Below are positions 1-5,062 of a DNA stretch of 5,592 nt, piece by piece (the stretch's first letter is position 1; each line of letters starts with the position of its first letter). Origin of the DNA: an uncultured Collinsella sp. (GTDB lineage: Bacteria > Actinomycetota > Coriobacteriia > Coriobacteriales > Coriobacteriaceae); the NCBI GenBank assembly GCA_900549275.1, contig URNU01000107.1, forward strand, positions 1 through 5,592. Reading direction: 5' to 3'. The translations under genes and the position numbers were made by a program. The notes beneath the pieces were generated by a model that did not search any database, was not told the DNA's origin, and saw only the letters and a list, made by a program, of their open reading frames with translations.

Positions 1-585
1 AGCTTGACAGAACGCGGCGGCGGGCGCGTTATTGCCGCGGGCGCGGGATCCGATGCGAGCTTGCGATATTACGGTGTGCGCTTACTCGACGAGGGGTTTG
101 GTGCTGACGTTACGAGCGAGACGCTTGTCGTGGATGCGTCCTGGCTGGATGCAACCGGTACGGATGCCGGCGTTGCCTGCGATGGCGGATCACTCGTGGC
201 CGCGCACTTTGTGACGCCTGCAGGCGGAACCTTTGGTGCTGCCAGCGTGGTGGATGCTGACGGGGCCGTGGCGCAGCACGTGGTCATTGAGCCCAAGGGC
301 GCCACCGCCCCGGCGGGGGAGAGCGACGCGCGCGATGTGTCGGGCGGCGGGGCCAATCCTGCCCCTCTAACCGAGCCTGGTGATAGGCCCGCGGTAAAGC
401 CTGCTGTCGTAACGACCGGCACGACCGTTACCAAAACTACCGTTTCAAAGTCGGCAAAGCCCAAAGCCAGTGCAAGCGGAGTGTCCTCCACACTCCCCAA
501 GACAGCCGACGGCCACTGGATTGTCGTGTCCTTGGTGCTGTTCGTGCTAGGAACAACACTCCTCGCCACCGCTCGCCGCTGCTGA
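1..585 (+). CDS. C-terminal part of a cell-wall-anchored surface protein (5' end outside window)
   Basis: The reading frame is open from the first base and ends at TGA 583-585, so this is the tail of a longer exported protein; the TTG at position 4 need not be a start. The visible part runs from a mixed, probably folded segment, through a Pro/Ala/Thr/Lys-rich low-complexity stretch (roughly 355-480) that looks like a wall-spanning stalk, to a sorting signal. That signal is LPKTADG at about 493-513, then a hydrophobic segment of about 18 residues (WIVVSLVLFVLGTTLLAT) and an RRC tail. This is the usual order of a sortase substrate: motif, membrane anchor, positive tail. The motif has Ala where LPxTG has Gly. 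The protein should therefore end up linked to peptidoglycan or stay in the membrane. The visible portion shows no domain I can name, so ligand and role are unknown. Confidence is high for the class, low for function. Confidence 0.8.
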   Translation, partial: SLTERGGGRVIAAGAGSDASLRYYGVRLLDEGFGADVTSETLVVDASWLDATGTDAGVACDGGSLVAAHFVTPAGGTFGAASVVDADGAVAQHVVIEPKGATAPAGESDARDVSGGGANPAPLTEPGDRPAVKPAVVTTGTTVTKTTVSKSAKPKASASGVSSTLPKTADGHWIVVSLVLFVLGTTLLATARRC

Positions 586-590
586 TGCGC

Positions 591-616
591 CTGTCTTTCT
601 GACAGTTCCTTTTTTA
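591..616 (+). terminator. Weak intrinsic terminator candidate after the surface-protein gene
   Basis: A 5-bp stem CTGTC (591-595) / GACAG (601-605) with a TTTCT loop starts six bases after the stop codon and is followed by TTCCTTTTTT. The T-run is good but the stem is short, so termination may be inefficient. Confidence 0.35.
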
Positions 617-692
617 TGATCAGCAACGCCAATACTCGTAATTGTCCAAGCTTATGTCTTATTGAATTAGCTCATAACACTTCGCGCTACGA

Positions 693-730
693 TCGGACAG
701 TTCCTTATACTTAACTTAAACACTAAGGAG
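693..730 (+). promoter_or_regulatory. Probable -10 element and ribosome binding site of the 92-residue gene
   Basis: TATACT at 706-711 is a good -10 hexamer, 24 bases before the start codon. No good -35 lies 16-18 bases upstream. The bases just before the -10 (693-706) repeat, with one mismatch in 14, the bases at 598-611 after the previous gene. This could be an activator site replacing the -35 or simply chance. AAGGAG at 725-730 with a 5-base spacer is a strong Shine-Dalgarno and fixes the ATG at 736. Confidence 0.4.
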
Positions 731-735
731 CAGTC

Positions 736-1014
736 ATGTTTTGGAGCTATGTTCAGCTTGATGATGGCACCCAGTTTGCCTACTCAGAGACAAGAGAAGA
801 CGGAACCGTTCGCGTAGCCGTCGAGCGCCCGGTTGACTTTGGCTTTGACCATGCGGAATGCTTCTTGCCTGCGGTCAAATGGTTCAACGTCGAAGGATTT
901 ACTGCTGATGACCTCAATTTCTTGACAGAATTTGTTAGATCAAACGCCCCGTTTATCTTCGAGCTCGCCGAACGCCAAAAAGCCGCACCGGCGGTTTCAA
1001 CGCTGGCCCTCTGA
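736..1014 (+). CDS. Small protein of unknown function, 92 residues
   Basis: I do not recognise this family. The start ATG 736 is well supported by AAGGAG five bases upstream, and the frame closes at TGA 1012-1014. The product is soluble-looking, acidic and rich in aromatic residues. The N-terminal half (MFWSYVQLDDGTQFAYSE then DGTVRVAVERP) reads like a small antiparallel beta-sheet in which DDGT and EDGT would form turns. The second half (FTADDLNFLTEFVRSNAPF followed by IFELAERQKAA) looks helical. There is no signal peptide, membrane segment or cysteine-based metal site. Base composition is clearly less GC-rich than map or the dehydrogenase, with many TTT, GAA and ATT-type codons, which could reflect an older transfer or low expression. 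It stands alone, with an IS30 element inserted about 130 bp downstream of its stop. It is probably a genuine gene; function unknown. Confidence 0.75.
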   Translation: MFWSYVQLDDGTQFAYSETREDGTVRVAVERPVDFGFDHAECFLPAVKWFNVEGFTADDLNFLTEFVRSNAPFIFELAERQKAAPAVSTLAL

Positions 1015-1066
1015 CGCTCTACTGTAGAACGGCAAATAACCCATGATTTCGACTACCGACGGCTCA

Positions 1067-1089
1067 CCGCCTTAGGTTAACGAAGGCGG
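1067..1089 (+). repeat. Hairpin CCGCCTT/AAGGCGG downstream of the small gene
   Basis: CCGCCTT at 1067-1073 and AAGGCGG at 1083-1089 are perfect reverse complements around a 9-base loop that contains GTTAAC. The sequence after it (GTTGATTT) is only weakly T-rich. It could be the original terminator of the 92-residue gene or a degenerate one. Confidence 0.4.
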
Positions 1090-1141
1090 GTTGATTTCCG
1101 ATCCCAACCGAACACATTGAGCTGACGGCACGCTCCCGCAG

Positions 1142-1170
1142 TTAACCGAACGCCCCCGAGGTCCTATCCG
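1142..1170 (+). repeat. Left terminal inverted repeat of the IS30-type element
   Basis: It begins TTAACCGAACGCCCCC and ends ATCCG. It pairs in inverted orientation with 2683-2710. The outer ten bases are the best conserved part, as expected for strand-transfer ends. It lies at the transposase 3' side and overlaps the GC-rich hairpin starting at 1151. Confidence 0.5.
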
Positions 1171-1190
1171 GGCCCCGGGGGCGGCATTTT
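1151..1190 (+). terminator. GC-rich hairpin plus T-run inside the IS left end
   Basis: CGCCCCCG (1151-1158) pairs perfectly with CGGGGGCG (1176-1183). After one A/C mismatch the stem continues with GG/CC. TTTT follows at 1187-1190. Read on the plus strand this is an intrinsic-terminator shape. It would stop transcripts coming from the 92-residue gene before they run antisense through the transposase. On the minus strand no U-run follows the stem, so it does not look like the transposase terminator. Confidence 0.5.
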
Positions 1191-1314
1191 CCCAGTTGAA
1201 GGAATGGTGGAGATGTGTTTCGATGGGTCCGGTGGCCATGCTCCGCCCGCCGCCCGGCACCTCTTCCCAGACTCAGCCGGACGGTCGGTCCGTCTATTCC
1301 GTTTTTCTCCTAGG

Positions 1315-2607
1315 CTAGGCCAGCGGGGCATCGCCCCTCTCTGCGCGCGCCCTCTCGATGAGCCCCGGCGTCAGGTCGAGATCGCCGAGCGGCACGTCCT
1401 CCACGCCGTAGGCGTCCAGCAGCGCCGCCGCGTCCTCCCCGAGCATCGCCCTGAAGGCGCGCGCGGGCGTCGCGAAGCCGAGCGCGCCGCGGGGCTCGGA
1501 GTTCACGTGCGACATGGCCAGCGCCAGGTCGGCCGGGGCGAGCCGGTCGAACCTGATTCCGGCGCCCTTGGGCAGCAGCTTCCTGATCTCGACGTGGTTG
1601 CGCTCGCAGGCGCCCTTCTGGTCGCTGCGCCTGGGGTCGCAGTAGAACAGCCTCGTCTCGCCCGGCCCCTCGCCGAGCAGCGCCGCGATCGCCGCCTCGT
1701 CGGAGAACTCGGCGCCGTTGTCGGTGAGGACGGCGCGGAACACGCGGCGCGTCCCGTCGGCGCCGAGGATGGCCCGGACGCCCTCCAGGGCGTCCGCGAC
1801 GCACCCGGCGGTCTTCTCCTCCAGCGGCAGCGCGAGCTGGAGCCTGCTGGGGCGGTGCAGCAGCGTGAGCAGGCAGGCGGAGTCCTCCCGGGCCCCCTCG
1901 ACGGTGTCCATCTCCCAGGCCGCGGCGCACGCGTCCTCCCCGAGGGCGAGGAACGCGGCATGCGACCTGCGGGCGGAGTGGCGGGTCGCCGCCCGGCCCG
2001 CGGCGCGCTTCCTCGGCCTGTAGCCGACCTTGCGCCTGAGCTCCATGTTGGTCATGCCGTCGTAGCCCGCCGAGACCCAGCGGTAGATGGTCGACGGCGA
2101 CAGGTCCACCGGGCCGCCGTTGCGCGCCGCCATCTGCTCGGGCGACAGCCCCCGGCGCAGGCAGTCCCTTATCGCCTCCAGCCTGGCCGCCGCGGCGGGC
2201 TCGTCGGCGTCTATCCCGCGCCTGGACGAGACGAGGACCGAGTCGGCGCACAGCTGCGCGGCCCGGGCCTCGTAGAAGACGTGGGGGCGGCGCTTGCAGC
2301 CGATCGCGCGGTACCGGCCGCACCCGTTGCAGCAGCGCGGCCACGCCGCCAGGCGCGGGCAGGCCGCCGACAGGTCGGCGGAGGCGTCCACGCGCTCGCC
2401 GCGCCTGGCCTTCGGCGCCGTCACGAACCTGTGCGACGCCACCTCGGCGCTCACCGTCGAGGGCGACCTGCCCAGCTCCCTCGCGATCTCCCTGCACGAC
2501 GCCCTGCGCTCCAGCATCCTCTGGACCGTGTCCCGCTCGTGCCTCGTGAGCCTTCCGTAGGCCCTCGGGACCGCCCTTGCGGAGCCGCTCTTCTTCTTTC
2601 CGGACAT
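1315..2607 (-). CDS. IS30-family DDE transposase, 430 residues
   Basis: This protein would catalyse cut-and-join of the surrounding element by binding its ends. I chose the ATG at 2607 because GGAGG lies five bases upstream on the minus strand; the longer frame back to 2667 starts inside the palindrome and has no such site. An N-terminal helix-turn-helix typical of IS30 (LTRHERDTVQRML, then REIARELGRSPSTVSAEV) covers about residues 20-60. A cysteine cluster follows (C83, C92, C93, C96, C104), then FYEARAAQ, then a second helix-turn-helix near 153-184 (GLSPEQMA, SPSTIYRWV). The catalytic triad is visible: D234 in EMDTVEG, D296 in LTDNGAEF and E335 in KGACERNHVEIRK. The stop TAG is at 1317-1315. 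Length is within, though toward the long end of, the family. No frameshift or internal stop is seen. Confidence 0.9.
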   Translation of the reverse strand: MSGKKKSGSARAVPRAYGRLTRHERDTVQRMLERRASCREIARELGRSPSTVSAEVASHRFVTAPKARRGERVDASADLSAACPRLAAWPRCCNGCGRYRAIGCKRRPHVFYEARAAQLCADSVLVSSRRGIDADEPAAAARLEAIRDCLRRGLSPEQMAARNGGPVDLSPSTIYRWVSAGYDGMTNMELRRKVGYRPRKRAAGRAATRHSARRSHAAFLALGEDACAAAWEMDTVEGAREDSACLLTLLHRPSRLQLALPLEEKTAGCVADALEGVRAILGADGTRRVFRAVLTDNGAEFSDEAAIAALLGEGPGETRLFYCDPRRSDQKGACERNHVEIRKLLPKGAGIRFDRLAPADLALAMSHVNSEPRGALGFATPARAFRAMLGEDAAALLDAYGVEDVPLGDLDLTPGLIERARAERGDAPLA

Positions 2608-2659
2608 GCCGTCCTCCGATCTCCCGGGGCCGGCCGATCCGGCCCTCAGGGTATCGGGT

Positions 2660-2697
2660 TCCCACATTCATCCGCACATGTGCGGATGAATGTGGGA
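2660..2697. repeat. Perfect 38-bp palindrome at the right end of the IS
   Basis: The 19-base arm 2660-2678 is the exact reverse complement of 2679-2697, with no spacer and CACATGTG at the centre (2675-2682). Its right arm lies largely inside the right terminal inverted repeat; its left arm reaches toward the transposase leader. It may be a paired transposase binding site, an operator over the transposase promoter, or a hairpin that blocks read-through translation of the transposase. Confidence 0.9.
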
Positions 2698-2710
2698 GGT
2701 GTTCGGATAA
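2683..2710 (-). repeat. Right terminal inverted repeat of the IS30-type element
   Basis: Read inward on the minus strand it begins TTATCCGAACACCTCCCACA and ends ATCCG, aligning with 1142-1170. AG follows outside it at 2711-2712, the presumed second copy of the target duplication. Just beyond, TTGATAATCAA (2713-2723) is an 11-base hyphenated palindrome that would have been at the insertion site. Confidence 0.5.
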
Positions 2711-2760
2711 AGTTGATAATCAAGGAACCGCTTAAATCGGAACTATATCACCGCAACTTA

Positions 2761-2807
2761 CTTTTATGGACGCGTGGGTGGGCTATACTAGCTGCGAATG
2801 AAAGGAA
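2761..2807 (+). promoter_or_regulatory. map: Promoter and ribosome binding site of map
   Basis: TATACT at 2784-2789 is a strong -10. CTTTTA at 2761-2766, 17 bases upstream, is a weak -35. AAGGAA at 2802-2807 lies seven bases before the ATG at 2815 and acts as Shine-Dalgarno. The promoter starts about 50 bases outside the IS right end, so the insertion appears to leave map expression intact. Confidence 0.55.
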
Positions 2808-2814
2808 GTTAGCC

Positions 2815-3702
2815 ATGTTTGACAATGGACCCGTACCTGGCCGCAACGACGCTTGCTGGTGCGGCAGCGGCAAAAAATATAAGAAATGTCATAGCGCCTT
2901 CGACGAGCGCCTCGAGCGCCTGTGGGAAGAGGGCTGGGAGGTCCTGCCCCGCACGCTCTACAAGACGCCTGCCGATATCGAGGGCATCAAGCGCTCGGCC
3001 GCCATCAACGTGGGCGTGCTCGACTACGTAGGTGAGCACATCGCCGCGGGCATGACCACCAACCAGATCGACCAGATGATCTACGACTACACCGTCGAGC
3101 ACGGCGGCACGCCGGCAGACCTCAACTACGAGGGCTACCCCAAGAGCGTATGCACCTCGATCAATGACGTCGTCTGTCACGGCATCCCCTGCGATACGGA
3201 CGTGCTGCACGAGGGCGACATCATCAACGTCGACTGCTCCACGATTCTTGACGGCTACTTTAGCGACTCGAGCCGCATGTTCTGCATCGGCGAGGTCTCT
3301 GCCGAGCGCCAGCGCCTGGTCGACGTCACCCGCGCCAGCGTGGAGGCGGGCCTGGCGGCCGTCAAGCCATGGCTGCCGCTGTCCGTTATGGCCGAGGCCG
3401 TGCAAAAGACAGTCGAGGACGCCGGCTTTAGCGTGGTGCGCGAGTACGGCGGACACGGCATCGGTAAGGAGTTCCATGAGGACCCGTTTGTGGGCTTTAC
3501 CACCGAGGCGCCCGATGTGGACACCATCATGGCTCCGGGCATGGTCTTTACCATCGAGCCCATGGTCAACGCCGGGGCGCCCGACATTAAAATTAGCAAG
3601 GGCGACGGTTGGTGCGTGCGCACCAAGGACGGCAGCGATTCGGCCCAATGCGAGGTACAGCTCGTAGTGACCGAGAACGGCTACGAACTGCTGAGCTGGT
3701 AG
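2815..3702 (+). CDS. map: Type I methionine aminopeptidase with N-terminal SEC-C zinc motif, 295 residues
   Basis: It removes the initiator methionine from new proteins in the cytoplasm, co-translationally, using two divalent metal ions. The N-terminus carries a SEC-C motif, CWCGSGKKYKKCH, with likely zinc ligands C14, C16, C25 and H26, as in SecA; in this enzyme it probably aids ribosome docking. The pita-bread catalytic domain fills the rest. Its substrate-side histidine is H122 (NDVVCHGIP). The five metal ligands are all present: D140 (NVDCS), D151 (FSDSSRMF), H214 (GGHGIGKEFHED), E248 (FTIEPMV) and E280 (AQCEVQLVV). This is longer than the minimal E. coli enzyme because of the SEC-C extension. 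The start is set by the upstream AAGGAA and by the SEC-C motif beginning soon after. The gene has its own promoter and a strong terminator, so it is monocistronic. A longer open frame upstream is antisense to the transposase and not real. Confidence 0.95.
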   Translation: MFDNGPVPGRNDACWCGSGKKYKKCHSAFDERLERLWEEGWEVLPRTLYKTPADIEGIKRSAAINVGVLDYVGEHIAAGMTTNQIDQMIYDYTVEHGGTPADLNYEGYPKSVCTSINDVVCHGIPCDTDVLHEGDIINVDCSTILDGYFSDSSRMFCIGEVSAERQRLVDVTRASVEAGLAAVKPWLPLSVMAEAVQKTVEDAGFSVVREYGGHGIGKEFHEDPFVGFTTEAPDVDTIMAPGMVFTIEPMVNAGAPDIKISKGDGWCVRTKDGSDSAQCEVQLVVTENGYELLSW

Positions 3703-3711
3703 CCGCAAATG

Positions 3712-3764
3712 CGCCGGGCTTCGCGATGGATATGTTAACCATCGCGAAGCCCGGCGTTTTATTT
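3712..3764 (+). terminator. Strong intrinsic terminator of map
   Basis: An 18-bp perfect stem (3712-3729 with 3739-3756), beginning CGCCGGGCTTCGCGATGG, closes a 9-base loop and is followed directly by TTTTATTT. It begins ten bases after the map stop codon and separates map from the dehydrogenase gene. Confidence 0.93.
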
Positions 3765-3777
3765 GAACGTTTTGCCT

Positions 3778-3818
3778 GATACAACCTGCCAAAATAAACC
3801 TGTCCCTTTTTGGCAGGT
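3778..3818 (+). repeat. Dispersed hairpin repeat, copy 1, in the dehydrogenase leader
   Basis: ACCTGCCAAAA (3784-3794) and TTTTGGCAGGT (3808-3818) form a perfect 11-bp inverted repeat around a 13-base loop that contains a second ACCTGTCC. The whole 41-bp unit recurs at 4989-5030 in the same orientation with three substitutions and one inserted T. It ends five bases before the ribosome binding site of the dehydrogenase gene. It looks like a REP-type or small non-autonomous repeat; a role in expression is possible. Confidence 0.85.
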
Positions 3819-3837
3819 CGAGCGGAGAGGACTGCTA

Positions 3838-4773
3838 GTGAACATCCTGGTTTTGCTGCCCGTCAATGACCGTCATCGCGCAATTCTTGAGTCGAGCGCT
3901 CCGGGCGAGGACTTTATCTACACGAGCTCCGACGCCGCCACGCGCGAGCAGGTCGCCGATGCCGACGTGATCTTGGGCAACATCGACCCTGGCATGCTCA
4001 CGGCATGCGAACATCTCCAGCTGTTGCAATTACAGACCGCCGGCTATGACGACTACCTTGCCGCCGGCACCGTGCCGGCCGACGCCAAACTGTCTTGCTC
4101 GGTGGGCGCCTACGGCCAGGCCGTGAGCGAGCACATGTTTGCCATGGTGCTGTCTATGATGAAGCGCCTGCCCGGCTACCAGGACCTGCAGCGCGAGCAT
4201 CGCTGGGAGGATTTAGGGCCGGTCACCTCGCTCAAAAACGCCAATGTGCTGGTGCTGGGCGCGGGCGACATTGGCGGCCACTTTGCCACGCTCTGCCGCA
4301 GCATGGGCGCGCACGTCCGCGGCATCAAGCGCCATCCACTCGTCTACCCCATTGTGTTTGAGGACATGGACGGCATGGACGCCCTGCCCGAGCGCCTGGC
4401 CGAGGCCGACGTCGTCGCATCCTTTATGCCCAGCACACCCGAGACCCGCGGTCTGGCGAACGCCGAGTTCTTCGCCGCGATGAAGCCGGGCGCCTTTTTT
4501 GCCAACGGCGGCCGCGGCGATCTTGTGGTTGCCGACGACTTGGTTGCCGCTCTGGAGTCGGGGCAGCTCGCCGGCGCCGCGGTCGACGTCACCGATCCCG
4601 AGCCGCTGCCTGCGACAAGCCCCCTGTGGGATGCGCCCAACATGTTCATCACACCGCACGTCTCCGGCTGGTTCCACCTAGCCGCCACGCTCAACAATGT
4701 GGTCGACATCGCCGCGGAGAATCTGCGTCACCTGCAGGCCGGCGAGACCTTGCGCTGCTGGATCGAACACTAA
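3838..4773 (+). CDS. D-isomer-specific 2-hydroxyacid dehydrogenase family protein, 311 residues
   Basis: The family reduces 2-oxoacids to D-2-hydroxyacids, or the reverse, with NAD(P)H in the cytoplasm; members include D-lactate, glyoxylate/hydroxypyruvate and phosphoglycerate dehydrogenases. The GTG at 3838 is chosen because GGAGAGG lies seven bases upstream and MNILVLLPV is a natural first strand; a frame back to 3763 would translate the repeat and the terminator tail. The catalytic-domain signature EHMFAMVLSMMKRLP precedes the Rossmann fold, with GAGDIG at residues 141-146. Catalytic R226 (GGRGDLV), E255 (DPEPLP) and H274 (TPHVSGW) are all present. Where NAD-preferring enzymes have Asp after the second strand, this one has GIKRHP, which suggests NADP(H). 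The stop is TAA 4771-4773. The substrate cannot be told from sequence. No promoter is clear between the map terminator and this gene, and no partner gene is adjacent. Confidence 0.88.
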   Translation: MNILVLLPVNDRHRAILESSAPGEDFIYTSSDAATREQVADADVILGNIDPGMLTACEHLQLLQLQTAGYDDYLAAGTVPADAKLSCSVGAYGQAVSEHMFAMVLSMMKRLPGYQDLQREHRWEDLGPVTSLKNANVLVLGAGDIGGHFATLCRSMGAHVRGIKRHPLVYPIVFEDMDGMDALPERLAEADVVASFMPSTPETRGLANAEFFAAMKPGAFFANGGRGDLVVADDLVAALESGQLAGAAVDVTDPEPLPATSPLWDAPNMFITPHVSGWFHLAATLNNVVDIAAENLRHLQAGETLRCWIEH

Positions 4774-4776
4774 TTT

Positions 4777-4804
4777 GTTCCGGCGTTTTACCAAACGCCG
4801 GAAC
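4777..4804 (+). repeat. 12-bp perfect hairpin just after the dehydrogenase stop
   Basis: GTTCCGGCGTTT (4777-4788) pairs with AAACGCCGGAAC (4793-4804) around a TACC loop, three bases past the stop codon. No T-run follows, so it is not a classical intrinsic terminator on its own. It may protect the 3' end of the transcript or act together with the terminator at 4847. Confidence 0.85.
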
Positions 4805-4846
4805 TGCTCGACGCTGCGAGCCCGCCAGAGCGACAAATTGTCATTC

Positions 4847-4888
4847 AAAAGGCAAGGCATGACCAGAAGGTCTATGGCTTGCCTTTTT
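4847..4888. terminator. Bidirectional intrinsic terminator between convergent genes
   Basis: AAAAGGCAAG (4847-4856) pairs with CTTGCCTTTT (4878-4887). After a G/G mismatch the stem continues as CAT/ATG, then a bulged T and GACC/GGTC closing an AGAA loop. TTTTT ends it on the plus strand and the AAAA at the left gives a U-run on the minus strand. It therefore serves the dehydrogenase gene and can stop minus-strand transcripts too. An outer 8-bp stem at 4825-4832/4903-4910 surrounds it. Confidence 0.88.
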
Positions 4889-4988
4889 CATGCCAACTTG
4901 TTCGCTCTGGACGTCGCTCGCTGACGTTTGCTCAACCCGCGGTGTCCTAACAATTCTGTCCAGCTGTTGGCATTGCGGCATTTGTCCA

Positions 4989-5030
4989 GATAAAACCTGC
5001 CAAAATGAACCTGTCCCTTTTTTGGTAGGT
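4989..5030 (+). repeat. Dispersed hairpin repeat, copy 2
   Basis: Same unit and orientation as 3778-3818. The arms here can be extended to 13 bases (4993-5005 with 5020-5032). The one change in the right arm, C to T at 5026, still allows a G-U pair in RNA. Read on the minus strand the hairpin ends in GGCAGGTTTTATCT, so it could also act as a weak terminator for the minus-strand genes. Confidence 0.85.
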
Positions 5031-5031
5031 T

Positions 5032-5062
5032 TGGCGCAATGGAGTCAGGTTGACTTGCGCCA
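5032..5062. repeat. Hairpin TGGCGCAA/TTGCGCCA next to repeat copy 2
   Basis: TGGCGCAA (5032-5039) and TTGCGCCA (5055-5062) are perfect reverse complements. Within the loop GTCA (5044-5047) and TGAC (5051-5054) also pair around GGT, giving a longer stem with a four-base bulge. It abuts the dispersed repeat and is followed by the palindrome TACCGGTA. Confidence 0.75.

Larger units (their letters stand above)
1015..1314. other. Non-coding gap between the small gene and the transposase; contains the IS left end
   Basis: No convincing gene. The first 125 bases are host sequence and contain one 7-bp perfect hairpin (1067-1089). From 1142 onward the sequence appears to belong to the IS30-type element: its left inverted repeat, a GC-rich hairpin with T-run (1151-1190), and about 125 bases of untranslated sequence before the transposase stop. 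A small hairpin GACGG/CCGTC (1280-1294) precedes TTTTT at 1302-1306. The sequence CCGAAC occurs at both 1108 and 1146. Confidence 0.5.
1142..2710 (-). mobile_element. IS30-family insertion sequence, about 1.57 kb, probably complete
   Basis: One minus-strand DDE transposase fills most of the element. I set the ends by comparing the left flank read inward with the right flank read inward on the minus strand. TTAACCGAAC (1142-1151) matches TTATCCGAAC (2710-2701) at 9 of 10, and similarity continues over about 28 bases (21 matches, one gap), ending with ATCCG on both sides. The bases just outside are AG on each side (1140-1141 and 2711-2712), matching the 2-bp target duplications of IS30 itself. 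The transposase frame has no internal stop or frameshift, so the copy may be active. The coding part is much more GC-rich than the sequence on either side, a sign of a different origin. Exact ends are my inference; the family call is firm. Confidence 0.7.

Noticed and set aside
1101..1115. Alternative IS left end at the CCGAACAC near 1108
   Set aside because: The first eight bases match the right end well, but similarity does not continue inward, and no direct repeat flanks it. The end at 1142 aligns over about 28 bases with an AG duplication.
2608..2667. A 20-residue longer transposase starting at 2667
   Set aside because: That ATG lies in the 38-bp palindrome without a clear Shine-Dalgarno, whereas GGAGG precedes the ATG at 2607 with correct spacing.
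1204..3702. An 832-codon open frame on the plus strand that ends in map
   Set aside because: Its first 500 codons are antisense to the IS30 transposase, are Arg/Ala/Pro/Gly-rich like typical GC-rich shadow frames, and pass through IS and promoter sequence. The real map start at 2815 has its own Shine-Dalgarno and promoter.
2809..3792. A 327-codon minus-strand frame over map
   Set aside because: It is antisense to a gene with all catalytic residues and strong signals, runs through the map terminator, and shows no motif of its own.
3763..3837. N-terminal extension of the dehydrogenase from a TTG at 3763
   Set aside because: It would translate the tail of the map terminator and the dispersed repeat. 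The GTG at 3838 has a good ribosome binding site and starts the fold directly.
3784..5032. The two hairpin repeats as a CRISPR array or as IS ends
   Set aside because: Only two copies 1.2 kb apart in direct orientation, with an ordinary dehydrogenase gene between; no spacers and no transposase between them.
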